From Helopsaltes ochotensis (Eukaryota > Chordata > Aves > Passeriformes > Locustellidae): a DNA stretch of 64,000 nucleotides. Shown in pieces: positions 13,875 to 25,900 of this stretch. The notes under the pieces are model-generated. The model was not told the origin of the DNA. It searched no databases and was given only the letters and a program-made list of their open reading frames with translations. Made by a program: the position numbers and the translations under genes. Positions within the stretch are counted from its first letter, which is position 1. Each line of letters begins with the position of its first letter. The DNA is taken from assembly GCA_013400155.1 (NCBI GenBank), contig VXBM01000551.1:444086-508085 (forward strand), in the 5' to 3' direction.

Positions 13875-13939
13875 ACATGTCACATAAGGCCTAGACTAAC
13901 ATTTTAGTATTCCCACAATTCATGTCCATGCTATGAAAA

Positions 13940-14290
13940 CACAGAATCATAGAATGGTTTGGGTTGCAAGAGACATTAAAGATCATACAGTTCCAACCTG
14001 AACGCCACAGGCAGGGTCACCTTTCACTAGACCAGGTTGCTCAAAGCCTCATCCAACCTAGCTTTCAACATTTCCAGGGATGGGGAATCCACAGGTTCTC
14101 TGCGCAACTTGTTCCAGTGTCTCACCATCTTCACAGTAAAGAATTTGAATTTCATTGTAATACCCAATCTAAACCTCTCCTCTTTTAGTTTAAAATCCTT
14201 CCTCCTTGCCCTATCACTATTTCCCTGTGCAAGAAGTCATCCTCTCTCGTATTTAAGCCCCTTTAGAGGTGTTTACTACACTCCAAGCTG
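13940..14290 (-). mobile_element. CR1 LINE, 5'-truncated 3' end
   Basis: On the plus strand it begins CACAGAATCATAGAATGG, the reverse complement of the CR1 3' tail. The body is the usual CR1 3' end: a motif for losing to a lead (GTTGCTCAAAGCC), TTCCAGGGATGGGG, CACAGTAAAGAATTT and TAATACCCAATCTAAACC. It is a 5'-truncated insertion in minus orientation with no intact reverse transcriptase, so it is inactive. The 5' boundary near 14290 is approximate because the sequence fades into unique DNA. CR1 is the main avian non-LTR retrotransposon and lacks a poly(A) tail, as seen here. Confidence 0.9.
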
Positions 14291-14469
14291 GTAGACTGAG
14301 CTGTGCTTGCAACTCGTGGGTATCACCATTCCAGGCAAGTCGTGCCTTTGGAACGCTCCCTTTCCACAGGTGTCTGAGAACCCTCATTTCTCCTCCCTCT
14401 CCACGCAAACCTCCAGGACAAACCCATTGTTAAAAAAATCTCAGTTACCTTCAGGGGTTCAAAGCCACC

Positions 14470-15060
14470 ATCAGTGCTGCCTAGCAGGTGGCGTTGAAGG
14501 CCCAAGATCTTTACCCGTGGATTTATTTACGGCGGGCTGGGAGGCTCTCCAGGGTTAGTGCGAGCCTCCCTCAGGCCCTCCTTCCATCCCCCCTCCGCTT
14601 ACCCCGGGCGGAGCACAGGCACGCTGTGCCGGCGGGCCCCGCTCCGGGCCCCGCTGCNNNNNNNNNNNNNNNNNNNNNNNNNNNNNNNNNNNNNNNNNNN
14701 NNNNNNNNNNNNNNNNNNNNNNNNNNNNNNNNNNNNNNNNNNNNNNNNNNNNNNNNNNNNNNNNNNNNNNNNNNNNNNNNNNNNNNNNNNNNNNNNNNNN
14801 NNNNNNNNNNNNNNNNNNNNNNNNNNNNNNNNNNNNNNNNNNNNNNNNNNNNNNNNNNNNNNNNCCTCCGCTGGGGAGAAGGGGCCAGGGAAGCGCCGTG
14901 TCACCTCCCCGGGGCTGCGGGGTCCCGGCTGCCAGGGGAGGCCCGAGAGGCAGCGAGCGCTGGCCTCGCCCCGGTGCTCGGCACAGGCGGGCGTCCCTCG
15001 CCGCTTCGGGATAACGCGTCTCCCTTTTCTGCTTCCTCCCGGCCCCCCGTTTTTTTTTTA
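14470..15060. promoter_or_regulatory. CpG island, interrupted by a gap
   Basis: GC content rises sharply from about 14470 and falls at the T9 run near 15050. I count by eye about 14 CpGs in the 187 bases left of the gap and about 21 in the 190 bases to the right. CpGs are scarce elsewhere in the window. GGGCGG-type boxes (CCCCGGGCGG near 14603) and CGCG are present. Such islands mark vertebrate promoters. A consensus splice donor GTAAGT lies at 15089-15094 (plus) just beyond the island, and GTAAGC on the minus strand at 14597-14602, so a 5' exon could run either way. No convincing coding start is visible. It could also be an orphan island of an enhancer or non-coding RNA. Confidence 0.6.
14658..14864. 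other. Assembly gap, 207 N
   Basis: There are 207 N characters in the centre of the GC-rich island. GC-rich promoter DNA drops out of many sequencing libraries, which is the likely cause. The missing bases may hold the core promoter or a first exon. Open frames crossing it are not reliable. Confidence 0.98.
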
Positions 15061-18000
15061 AATCAAAAATGCCCCCGTACTTTATTTGGTAAGTTAACGG
15101 CATATGATTTAAATCAATATAAAATTCAAATACTTTTGTGCCACCTGTTGGATTTTGCCACTAATTACATGTAGCTGGAAGTGCTACATGTACTGCTGTG
15201 TTCGGCCTGGGAAGTGTTGCCCTTAGTGCCACCGGGTGCCCTTACGAAAGTACTGCTTTGTTTATTATTTTGAAATATTTTCTCTCTGGGCACGCAGATA
15301 GAGCTGGTTTTTCATCACAAAAACATAACCTATAAATTACAGACTGCATTCAATGAAGGCACAGTGTGATGCAGGACTGGAGTCAGGGTTCCTGTGATAA
15401 TGCAGTAATAATTATTTGGGAATGTCTGGAGCAGAGGAACTCCAGTCTGAGGGTCTGGGAGGCAGAAATGGCTCGTTCTAGGTACACAAAGCCATAAATG
15501 CACCTGACAGTATCCATGGTTCAGGAAAGGGAAGAGCACTCCAGGCCTGTGCTTTCCTCATGCTTGTGAATACACAAGTACCAGCACTACTGCTCAGACT
15601 ATCAATCATGGGCAGTCATACAACACAAAGCATGCCAAGTGTTATACAGCTGAGACTCTCTCAAAAAATAATATTGTCTGACCCCTCTTCAATAGCTGTC
15701 AAGTCATAATGTCAGGACACATTTTATCATAAAAGAGTAAGCTGATTTTATTTCACATTGCAGTGGACAGATTTATTCATTATAGAGTAATATTTTTTAC
15801 AATGACCAGGGATAAATGAGCGGCAAGTAACACATTGCTATAAGAATCTGAAAATTAACCAATGATTTTATCTGGATTTCACTGGAAGAGAAAATTAATG
15901 ACCTGTGGGTTATCAGCTGTCTTACCTGTGATTCCTTATCTGCCCTGTAATCACACCACAGACACCTTACAATTCTTTGAGATCAAGAGGTGTAGGAGCA
16001 AGTGGAGAAATGCCCAGAGAAGGAATGGCTGCTTGTTCTACTTCCCAACTGTAACTACAAAAAACTGGATGTGGGAGGTCTCTGTGATGACCCTCCCTGA
16101 CAGTGGCAGGTGAAGGGCCCATCGCTGTTCTCATGAATGGTGGGTTATGGCCATCCTTCAGCGGATGGGGAAGCACATTAGAACCAAGAAACATTCTTCC
16201 GCTGCAAACGCCAGAAATAAGTAACGCCCCAAAATGGATTAATTCACCTCCATTTGCACTTTCTTATATTATTTTCCCATTTTTAAGCAGAAGGTACGCA
16301 GGACAGGTAATGCATAAAATTGGGGATTGTCATTGGTTTTGGTTTTGAATACAACTGTCTCTTTAGTATGTATGTTTCCGTAGTGTACTCTGCTTTTATG
16401 TTAAAATGCAAAAGTTCAGAAAGGTGTCAAGTATTGTTTAACAAAAATATAAATGCTTTCTAATTTTTTTATGCTGTTTAACCCATTTGAGAATAAAAAC
16501 TACAAAATTAGATTACAAAATTAATAAACTATATCATAAAATAGTGTTTACAATACAGTATTTCAGTGCTGACATCTGTCAGTCTGATTCAGAGAAGGCT
16601 TTAGTGATGTATTTGTCTAAGTCTTCTATTAGCAAAGAGTGTCTTTAAACTGTTTCAATTGAACCCAATTTTATTGACTTTGGCTTTTGCAATAATCCTG
16701 CTTCAAAATCTTCTGTGATTTTATGAGAACAATTTTCCACTGTTCAAACAGTCATAAATGCCCACAAAATTTACAAGATGACAGAAAAACACACCAAGTA
16801 AAATTAAAGTGTTTACACACCACACCAGTACTTTGCTCTTGGCAAGTGCATAAGTGACTTCACAAGATGCAAATCAGTGCACATTTCATATTACACATTG
16901 TCTTTTTAGACCAGTGTGTAGGCAACATGAGCACGTACTGGGGCCCCAACACTGTTGATGACTTTTTGTTCAGTTTCTACATAAATAGCATCTCAGGCTT
17001 TAGTTCCTAATGTGGTAAAAAAAAATATGATGGTTTGCAGTAAACTGAAGTCCAGTTATTAAAAAATACACAACTGACTTCTTTGCTTTCATTCCCATCA
17101 ACTCCTCTCTCAAGTGGATTTTATTAATTATTTCTTGTCAATTTATTTCTACATATTCAAACAAGCTAAGAAGCAAGGAAAGCAGTCTTACACCATTTTA
17201 GATCTTTCCTGCAAGAAAAGAAAAAGTTTATAAGTAGTCGCGGTTCCCATTTATCAAGTACTTTTAAAACCAATTGCAAATAAGTTGATGAAATCTCTTG
17301 TGCAGTGGAATTTAAGATTTAAGGAGCCTTTCTTAAAGTGGAGGAGTCAGTAAAAGTTTAGTCATTGTAAGCCAAAATCCAAAGAGAAGCACATCAGTTG
17401 AGGAGAAAACAGTGATTTTTCTAATCCTCTTTCTTAATAAACCTGGATAGATTTCTTTGATGCAGACAAGGTTAGGAGATAAACATTTGGCTTGGTATTG
17501 ATAGCAATCCTTACTTAACTGAGGGAAGAACTATCTAAAAGTGGCACCCTACAATATTGTCAGAGACCTGTAGAAGTCACTACACATATGGTGCCTCAGC
17601 TGCATAGAGTCAGAAGGAATGCAAATGCAGACATTCGGTGGGAGGGAGGGGGACCAGGAGGGAGGCTGGGAAGGGAGAAAGGGAGGGAGGGGAGGAGACC
17701 TTCAATCACTGGCTGATCCCTTTGCAATTTCAGCTGCAGAATACAGTAGCCCTTTCTAGTGACAGACGTGCCTGGAAGCGAGCCCAGAGAAGGAAATCTT
17801 GCACCGAAAGAGGAGGATGGGAGAAAAGAAGAAGGAAGGTTAATGGTTCTCCTTCAACCAGGAGAACTACATGGACTAATCTAGGAAGCCATCTTCGTTA
17901 GGAAATGTTTCCCATAGCCTCTTCTTCCTGGCAAAGTGCTCAACACTACCTAGGATATGACTTTCATCAAAAGACGTCCTTTCCAATTCTTCCATGATTT

Positions 18001-19269
18001 TTATTGCTGTGCTGTGATTTCTCAGCTCATTATATAATTTTAGTTTTAATGCCTGTATTTTAAAGTCCACTTAGAAGGGAGTCAAGTTCCTTTTTTCCAT
18101 TCCTCTGCATTGCAAAAGCCCTATGTTTTTCTGTCTTCCTTTTCATTTTTTTCCTCTTCTTCCTTATCATATATTCCATTGGTTACCCCAGGAGCACCAA
18201 TTTTGTTAACTGTTCTCTGTGATACATTGCTCAATCTATTCCCTTCCTTGCTTCTAAAGTAGACATAAAAATAGGCTACTTATGGGGAGAGAAGAGTTGA
18301 AAACACAGAAGACTAATATTTATTTCTTGGAATAGAAGAGTTACAACTACAATTCAGGCTTAATTTTGCCTGGAAAAAATGGTTCTGCAGTGACTCCAAA
18401 TAGGCTGTAAAATATTTTCTGTAGATGTGGAAATATACTAGTGTGGGCAGAGTTTGGAGAAATATGCACAGACTTTGCAGAAATGTATGGGATTTTTTTT
18501 CCTGGTTCATAAGGGATACTTTTTAGGTGATGGTCTCTGTGTTTCAAAAACTGTGGGAGGAAACCCGACATTAGAAAGTGCATCCATCTTCCTGGACAAA
18601 AGAAAAGATCAACTTCCCAGAAACTTTTGTCACTGAGTCAATTCTTACACAATGACATGTAATGCTAAATAAATCATTTTTTGAATTACAAATTGAGAAT
18701 CCGTCGCCCTGGATAAATGTCATTCGTTGGGGGAGGGCAGGGAAGAATGACTTAAGAATAATTGTCTACAAGTATTCAGAAGAGAATCCGATTTGTCACT
18801 CCCATTTTGAAGTGCCAGTGCAAAAGTTGTTGGCAGCTTTTAAAATCTCTCCTTTGGCTTTCAAGTAATATGTGTATGGTTAAAAGCCAGTTAGAGAATG
18901 GTGGTGTGATTTGGTGACACAAGGCAAATGGCACGATCTAAAATTTCATTAAAATCTGCTCTCTTTACAGACTTATATAAGGCCTTTTTTTGTTTTAGCC
19001 ATATTTGGCTGTCCTATTCAGCGTAGTTACCAGACTGATATTAACAAGATTCAATGTGTAAAGTAATGCCGTCACTTTGAATTTTGCAGCACGGTCTCTT
19101 CAAGGTAAGGTCTTTTCCAGCTGTTTAAAAAGTGCAATGACTGACTATACATTCAAGCAAAAGAAGCTGTTTTCACTTGCCAAAAAATGTGACCATATCG
19201 TCCGTCACTGCCCTATGTACCTGTAAGCTATGGTTGTATTTTTCTCCCCAGTTCACACTAGCAGAATTT
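15061..19269. other. Non-coding stretch downstream of the island
   Basis: No exon is recognised in A/T-rich DNA, apart from the G-rich tract at 17637-17698. If the island drives a plus-strand transcript, this would be its first intron. A CArG box (CCATATTTGG, the serum response factor site) lies at 18999-19008, about 20 bases after CTTATATAAGG. Single matches of this length are expected by chance over a few tens of kilobases. Confidence 0.5.
17637..17698 (+). repeat. G-rich polypurine tract, G-quadruplex prone
   Basis: There are two successive sets of G runs. The first is GGG-A-GGG-A-GGGGG, then a 7-base loop and GGG (17640-17662). The second has five runs (GGG, GGG, GGG, GGG, GGGG) within 17668-17693. 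Both satisfy the usual rule of four runs of at least three G with loops of 1-7 bases. The strand is almost pure purine. G4-prone tracts often sit near promoters or in introns; here the nearest candidate promoter is 2.6 kb away. Confidence 0.8.
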
Positions 19270-19590
19270 ATCTACAAGTGTCAGCAGGAAACACTCAATT
19301 TACCTGACAAATCATAAAACAGTATTTTATGTTGTAAAGAAACTTTGGACTCTGCCAATGTGCCAGTCAATAGGTACGTATGATGAATCATCAAACAAAT
19401 ATTTCAGTGCATGGGGAAAAATATAAATCTAGGTTCAGCCCACATGCCAATCAATCAGAGATTGCCTGAAGAATCATGGAACACATTTGGAGACAAGTAA
19501 AAAATTTCTAGGCTCTGCCAGGATGCTGGGCCAATCAATCACGATGTGGCTGATGAATCATGAAACACACTCTGCAGCATGTCAGCACAC
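19270..19590. repeat. Degenerate ~84-bp tandem repeat, about 4 units
   Basis: The block GAATCAT followed by an A-rich stretch (RAACA) recurs at 19385-19391, 19471-19477 and 19555-19561, with a weaker version (CAAATCAT-AAAACA) at 19308-19315. Spacings are about 76, 86 and 84 bases. Upstream of each lies a C-T-GCC motif, then CAATCAAT or CAGTCAAT (units 2 and 3 share CCAATCAATCA). Downstream, units 1 and 3 share GCATG. Units 2 and 3 both begin TCTAGG. The units have diverged, so the array is old. Whether it is a decayed satellite or a cluster of protein-binding sites cannot be told from sequence alone. Confidence 0.65.
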
Positions 19591-22500
19591 ATACGTGGTT
19601 GGCACAGTTCTCATCATCCCGAGTTTGTCTTACAGTTAAATTGACTGAAGGTGAGTTATAGGACTGTTGTTTCTCCCACCTACTGACCTCTGCAACCAGC
19701 CACTCTTAAATCCTCTTGCCCTGCACTTCGTTAAAAGTGCAGATTCAAGACAAAGGTTCAACATGAGAGCAAACATGGTTTCGATGTCAGATGAGTTGTT
19801 AACATGCTGCTGAAAGCTGCTGAACACGTATTTTGACAACAGAACAGACACCTACAAGAGCGTTATTCTCTTCAAACTTTTCAGTGCTGTTTACATGGAA
19901 ATTTAATACGTAATAAATATGTAATACATTGCATGATATTAAAAAAATAAAAGGATAAAAAAGTAAATCTGGACTTTTTAGTCACTGTCCCCTTGGCAAT
20001 CTTTTTACCTAAGGAATTCCTAGCTTTACTGGCATTCATTCACTCGGTGAATGTGGGAGGGCACTCTGGGACTGTGATAACTTTGTTCTCCTCTCTCAGC
20101 CAAAATTGTTCATCACAAAATATTTCTCCTATGTAATAGTTCAACCTTTTACAACTTACATCAAAGTCATCTGTGAAATTAACATTGTCTACAAGTCTCT
20201 TCTCCTTTGTCTTGTGATTAGCCCCCATTACAAATATTTTAATAGTATGCTGCAAAGCATTTTCCCTGATTACATGAATACTCATCCTGTGTGATACTTT
20301 CCACTTAAGATTTCTGAGTTTTAAAATGTATTTTTAAAAACACAACTTTATACTCAATTCTAACTCTTGCAGAATTTGAGTACTCATTGTATCCCTCTAT
20401 GTAATATTATTTAAGGGTGCATTTTTCTAGACCAAGGCAGAACTTACCACAAGAGTAGGAATAACATTTGCATAAATGACAGTGACAGTCACATTTGAAA
20501 AAGAAAATAGGAGCAAAGAAAAATCCCATACTCACACCACATTTTTCCATAATCAGCAAGGCCATGTGATGGCCATGTGATGAAATAGTGAGAGTTTCTT
20601 GCAGGTGTTTCATCAGTAGGTGTTCCATTTTTATATTAAAAAGGAACAACATGGGTCCTGTTTCCCCCTGAATATGCTGTTCAGCTCCTTATAGGCTCTT
20701 TCACATAATCATCATCATTTTAATAAACAAATTTCTTAAACTTTCCTAATGATTCTTCAGCTTCCGTGCAGCACAGCATGTACAAATGTCTTCATACAGC
20801 ATTCAGAAACATCCCAATCTGTGGGAAATTTAATTATAACCTCTTGTTCTACCACATACAATACAATCAATTTGATAGAAAGAAGTTTGGTTCCCTATGC
20901 CAACAGACAGATAAACCATCACTGATTTCATAGGAGTAGATAAAGAAAAAAGAATGCTTTTAATAAAAACCTCAATTATCAACTAAGGGAAATTTTGAAT
21001 GACATTTTGTGTAACTTCTGTTACTTTTTAGTACCCATTAATAATTTATTTTCTTTTTTTTCTTAGCATCTTTATTCTTATTCTGAAACTAAAAAATTTG
21101 GTAGCAACAGGCCAACAAGCAGTTTAAGTTGCAAAATTTTCTATTTGCAAAAATATAATACACAGAAATTATAGTGTTACACCTTAAATGTAAGTGGATA
21201 ACTATAGTCAAGGTGGTGGTAAGCATGGTGCAAGATTATATCTATGAATAATACAATAATACTGGAGGAAGCTCTGGGAAGTGATCATAAGCTCTTAAAA
21301 ATATATGCATGTGTATATATTTATTTTCATGTATATTCTGAGCACAAGTGTATATATGTCTGCCAGTTAGGTTTTTAAAGAAATCAAAGGATAGCTGATA
21401 CCTTTCACCATTCTTCATAAAAATTAACTCTTGTCACTATTAGAGGGTCCCTAAAATTTGCACATATAGTCCCATCCCAAGTTAAAAATGTGCTGAGAAG
21501 AATAAACGGTAAATAACAATGGTAAATAAATAATGAATGGTCAACTTACTTTAAAAATACTACTTTTGATTCTACAGTATTAATCTCACTTTTCACTTTT
21601 TGGAAAAGTGTATTAAAAATATACTCCTCCCCTGCTATGCTGGTAATATCAGCCAGATAATTAAACAGTATGAATCACCAGGGCTTTGTCCATTGACATC
21701 TTCAAAGGATACAACTGTTTATGTCCATTATTTTAAAGAACAAGTACTTTCCTACTGCGGTCAGTAAATGCACATTTCTTTATTTCAAGGTGAGTTGTGC
21801 CACACTGTCAGCCTTGTTTACTTATGCTTCACTGAATTAGGCTGAGGAAGATGCAGAAGAAATGACTATAATATTTATGAAATAAAGACCTCGTCCAGTT
21901 CTCTCCAGGATAAAAATATGCTTTAAAGACATCTGCCAACTTCAGAAACACATTGATTTGCCAGCCAGTGCTTGTTAGAGCCACCACTGAGAAATAAACA
22001 ACAAAACTTGGAAAAGTAAATCCTTCCCAAGCCCAAATTTTGCAAGGCTTATTGTATACAGATGCTGGTTTATTCCAGCAAATGTGTGCCAGATATGCAC
22101 AGCTGTCTTTCTGTCACTTTTGATCCGCCTCAGTATGTCTCCCCTGCTAGTTCTGTCTGTACCTTGTTGAAGGTGTTAGAAGGGAAAAAGTTCATTTCTG
22201 ATTTCGAAACTTTCACTTCTCTAGTATCCATCACCCTCATATTTTGGTGGGGTTTTTATGTCTCTTGTTACGTGGAGGCCACAAATGGATGAGAAGGTGT
22301 TCCAACACTGATCAGATATAAAACCTCATATCTGAGTTGCCCATGACATTAAATAAAGGCCTAAAACAACAATAAGGTGGAGGTGCTAGTCCCTCCTCTA
22401 AAAAAGCCAAATACTGATACCTTTCATTTAACTGCCTGAAGCTTATGATTCAAAGGCTTGTTTTCTTTGTTGATAGCCCCAAGCTGTGCCCAGTTTCTCT

Positions 22501-22769
22501 ACAGACAAAAGGATAAGAGATGTGGTGACAAGCACACACCCCTTTTATGAATCAGAGAAACAGTGCTCTTCTTGTTCCCTAGGCAGTTGAAACCTGAGCC
22601 ACAGTTTTACAGCTTAGCACTTACCAGCTGGCTTTCACGTGAAAGGCTTTTAAAATATATACATACGTTCATGCACACACATGCACAGAGTAAGACATTT
22701 TTGATTCTGACGACAGTTACAGAAATGTAGAAAAAACGTCTCTAAATCATTATTTCTTGTCGCAACTGA
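19591..22769. other. Non-coding stretch, no gene seen
   Basis: Short open frames only, and no recognised repeat family. GGCCATGTGAT is exactly duplicated in tandem at 20560-20570 and 20571-20581. TA/TG-rich simple sequence lies around 21299-21360. Confidence 0.5.
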
Positions 22770-22779
22770 GGCTCTTTCT

Positions 22780-22970
22780 ATCTTCTCCAGTGCACCTCGG
22801 ACAGGGAGAACAGATTGTGCCTCTCCACTTTTCATCAATCTTTTATGTATTTGAAGGCTAATGTCATATCCCCGTTCAGATGTTTCTTTAGGATAAATTA
22901 CTCCCAGGTTGTTCAACTTCTCTCATAGCTGATATTTCCAAGTAGCCCAGGCTGGATATTTTGCTCTTGC
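22780..22970 (-). mobile_element. Old CR1 LINE fragment
   Basis: The plus strand carries the diverged signature of the CR1 3' region in reverse: TTTGAAGGCTAATGTCATATC, then TCTTTAGGATAAAT and a stretch like GTTCAACTTCTCTCATAGCTG. In CR1 these follow in this order upstream of the 3' tail. The copy is much more diverged than those at 13940 and 45645, and its ends are vague; related sequence may reach 23100. It is inactive. Confidence 0.6.
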
Positions 22971-25900
22971 TATTAGTTGGAGCATGTTGATAGAACAGAA
23001 GGTTTACTTGCGTATCTTGGCGTGGCATTTCCATGTTTTATCACCACAGTGAGGTGTTTGCCTTTTTTTGTGAGAGCCTGGCGTTGCTTCCTACCCAGTT
23101 CACCCACCAAGCAGTCCAGTCCTATACCTGGTAAAGTGCATGAATTCTTTAAGCACCTCAACTCTCAGGCTAGATTGAGACATGTTGAGTTTTCTTTGTG
23201 GATTTTTTTGGGCAAAATAATGAAACAGAGTTACTCTAACTTTGTAAATATTTGTATCTGAACGAATCATCCAGTAACACTTTGTAGGTCATGACAATAA
23301 AAAGAGATAGGCAAGTCTCTGTACAATTTGATTTACTTTGCTATACACATATGAAGTAGGTCAAATGAATCACCCACTATCTGATTCAAAAGTCAGGAAT
23401 GTGAACAGGGAAACTTGGGAAAGAAAGATAAACGAGTTTATCAGGAGAGGTGGAGAAAATACTAAGAAGAAGAAAGTGTTAAGGAAAAGACAAGAGAGAA
23501 TAAAGAGGATATAATTTTTGAAGGCTTCATTGGTCTTTTAGAAATAGTTGCAAAGATCAAGCAAACAACAGCTGTGTGTGAGTACTGAGTGGAGAAAATG
23601 CAAAGTGAAAATAAGCTACAAAATATGCAATAACATATTATTGCAAATACATAAGATTCTGTGTGTGTTGAGACCTTCTCAACTAAGCAACTTAAACTAC
23701 GCACTTGGAGAATTTTTAACAGCAATTGACAAGTAGAACTTTCTGTAAAGGAATATAGCATGTCTTTTGGAAGAGGAAGTTTGTTTGTCATAGCAGATGC
23801 AGTAAACAGAAATAAAGAATGGATGCACATAGGAAGCAAAATTTCTGTCTTTCTGGGTTAGATACTGATGTGTGAGAAAGAGGCAAAAGCAGAGAATGAA
23901 GGATAAAGTGGAGTGAATTGAGTGGAAAGGAACCATAATAAAAGGAAAAGGAAAGCAAAGAGGAAGAGGAAGAGAAGTGTGGAGAGGGGAAGGCAAACAC
24001 AAAGCAATGGCTGAGTTATATAAAGAAAAGCCAGTCAAATAAGGTTGGATTAGTTTTATCTACCTTCAGGAAAAAAAATACTGAAGAAGCATTGCATGTA
24101 ATTACACTGAAAATATGCTTTTGTGAGTCACTTTTATTCTTTATGGGAAAAAAAAAAAGTGAATGTATTACAAGAACACTTTTGTACTTGTTCATCTTGA
24201 AATATCCCAGAACAACACTTTACATTATGATGTATCTTTTGAAAGATGTCTTAAGCAAATGTTTTAAGTGTTTTTTATTCAAACTAGTCCTTAAGTTGAT
24301 TAAAACAGTAGAAAAATATATTAAACCATTGTAAAAATGGTTTTAAGTTCTATGGTTTCATTACTTTAAACACCTTACCTGAAGGTTTTTTTATATTCTC
24401 TTCATGCACAGAAGAAATTGGCCCAAGAAAAGAAACATTCCTGGATAATGGGAAGCAACATGTGTGTATTTCTAAAAACAGAGAAACTCTTTGAAAGTCT
24501 TCCAAAAAAATCCAAGTATATGCACACATTCTTCCAGCTAAAAGGAGAACCAACACTTGCTGTCTACTTACACATTGCTTCATTTTATCTTTTGTATTTA
24601 TACAACTACTGCTTATATCCTGCAGTTGATCCATAAAGAATAGTTTTGGCTGGGTGCTGTTCTTCCCCACCCCCCTCCCAGGTGGACCTTAAGGAGGAAT
24701 TTTATCTTAGGGGAGAAGAAAGGAATTTATTTTTAGGTAATCCTTTCAGATGGGAAAAAGGGCACTGCTCATAACATATCCTAATCATACAGTCTTCTAC
24801 CTTGCCTTCTGGTTCAGCCCTTGATGGTAGAAAGCAACAAGGAAGAGAACAGTACCTTCCACCCTGCTCCCCACTCTTGGTGTTGCTCACATTTGGAGAA
24901 GCTGGAAGGAATCGCTTGAAGAACAAGGAAATATTAATAACTACAAAAAGAAATAGAAAGCAACTACTGCTCTGCTTTCTCCTTTGCTTCTGCAGTCATT
25001 GCAGTCATTTCACACTCAGTCTCTCAGTCAGTGAATGTGAAAATGTGAATGACTCTTGGAAACAGAATCAATGCCAAGGTGTTACCTCCTGACAATAAGT
25101 TGTATGTCCTTCCTCTTATCAAATTATTTAAATTATCCTCATATTAGCTAGTAAAATGTAACAATGAGGCACAGTTTACGGAAAGAAATTTTGTGACATC
25201 TGAAGTAATGGCTTCTCCAACCAAGCTCAAAAATATCCAAAGAAAGGGGAACTACTTCAACCTAAATAAAGCATGAAATTGAACCAGAAGTAGTTCTACT
25301 AAGAACGGGCAGTAGGGGTCCAGACAATGGAAGCTATGCTCACATTGCTTCAAAACTTAATCTTGTATCCCCCCATGGGATATTTAGGATGCAAATACTC
25401 CTTATAAACATGTTAAGGAGTCAAGAGAGTAGTGAAATATTATTAAGAAGCTAAGTAAGTCACAGAACAGAGAGCTTCAGAAACAGCAGTCTGCTTTTCT
25501 CTTAATAATGCCAGTTATTATTTCAGCCAGAGATGTCTTACAGATGAGAAAGGCAAACCAAAGACCAAGGCCTGAAATGGCTCACTTTTGCCTCTTCATT
25601 CCAGCCCCATTTTGTAGCATTATGAATTGGCAATGCATAAAAAGTGATACTTGTGGAGGGCAACATGATACCTACATTGTACCTTGACAGTGGTGGTTGG
25701 AAATTGGGAAGGTACTGAGGGAAGGTGAGAGGGAATTTGGAGGGTGAATGAGCAGCTTTTCACAAACAAAATTAGTCAGTGATGTCAAAGAGGCCAACCA
25801 TATGTTATTTTACCTATTGTAGGGCAAGGATCTAAGTTTTTTATTTAAAGGGCACATGTAATTGCGCAGAAAATACCAGAAGAATTAAATATCCCTTGTA

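Larger units (their letters stand above)
8656..13939. other. Non-coding stretch with a GC-richer block
   Basis: No gene is recognised. The part from about 12370 to 12830 is GC-richer than its surroundings and contains the longest N-free minus-strand open frame of this stretch (12372-12806, 144 residues). Its composition is W/C/L-rich, with no domain I recognise, so it reads as chance or an unrecognised repeat. Smaller structures are an 11-bp tandem pair at 10332-10353, a perfect hairpin at 10595-10619 and a 16-bp tandem pair at 13843-13874. Confidence 0.5.

Noticed and set aside
14488..15174. Open frames of 100-228 codons across the CpG island
   Set aside because: They cross the 207-N gap, and GC-rich DNA lacks stop codons by composition. 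No recognisable domain is seen outside the Ns.
18999..19008. CArG box CCATATTTGG
   Set aside because: A single 10-base degenerate motif without a nearby promoter is expected by chance in DNA of this length and composition.
19081..19110. Possible micro-exon between TTTTGCAG and GTAAGG
   Set aside because: Only 15 bases separate the sites, the acceptor has a weak pyrimidine tract, and no neighbouring exon is seen. Such pairs arise by chance.
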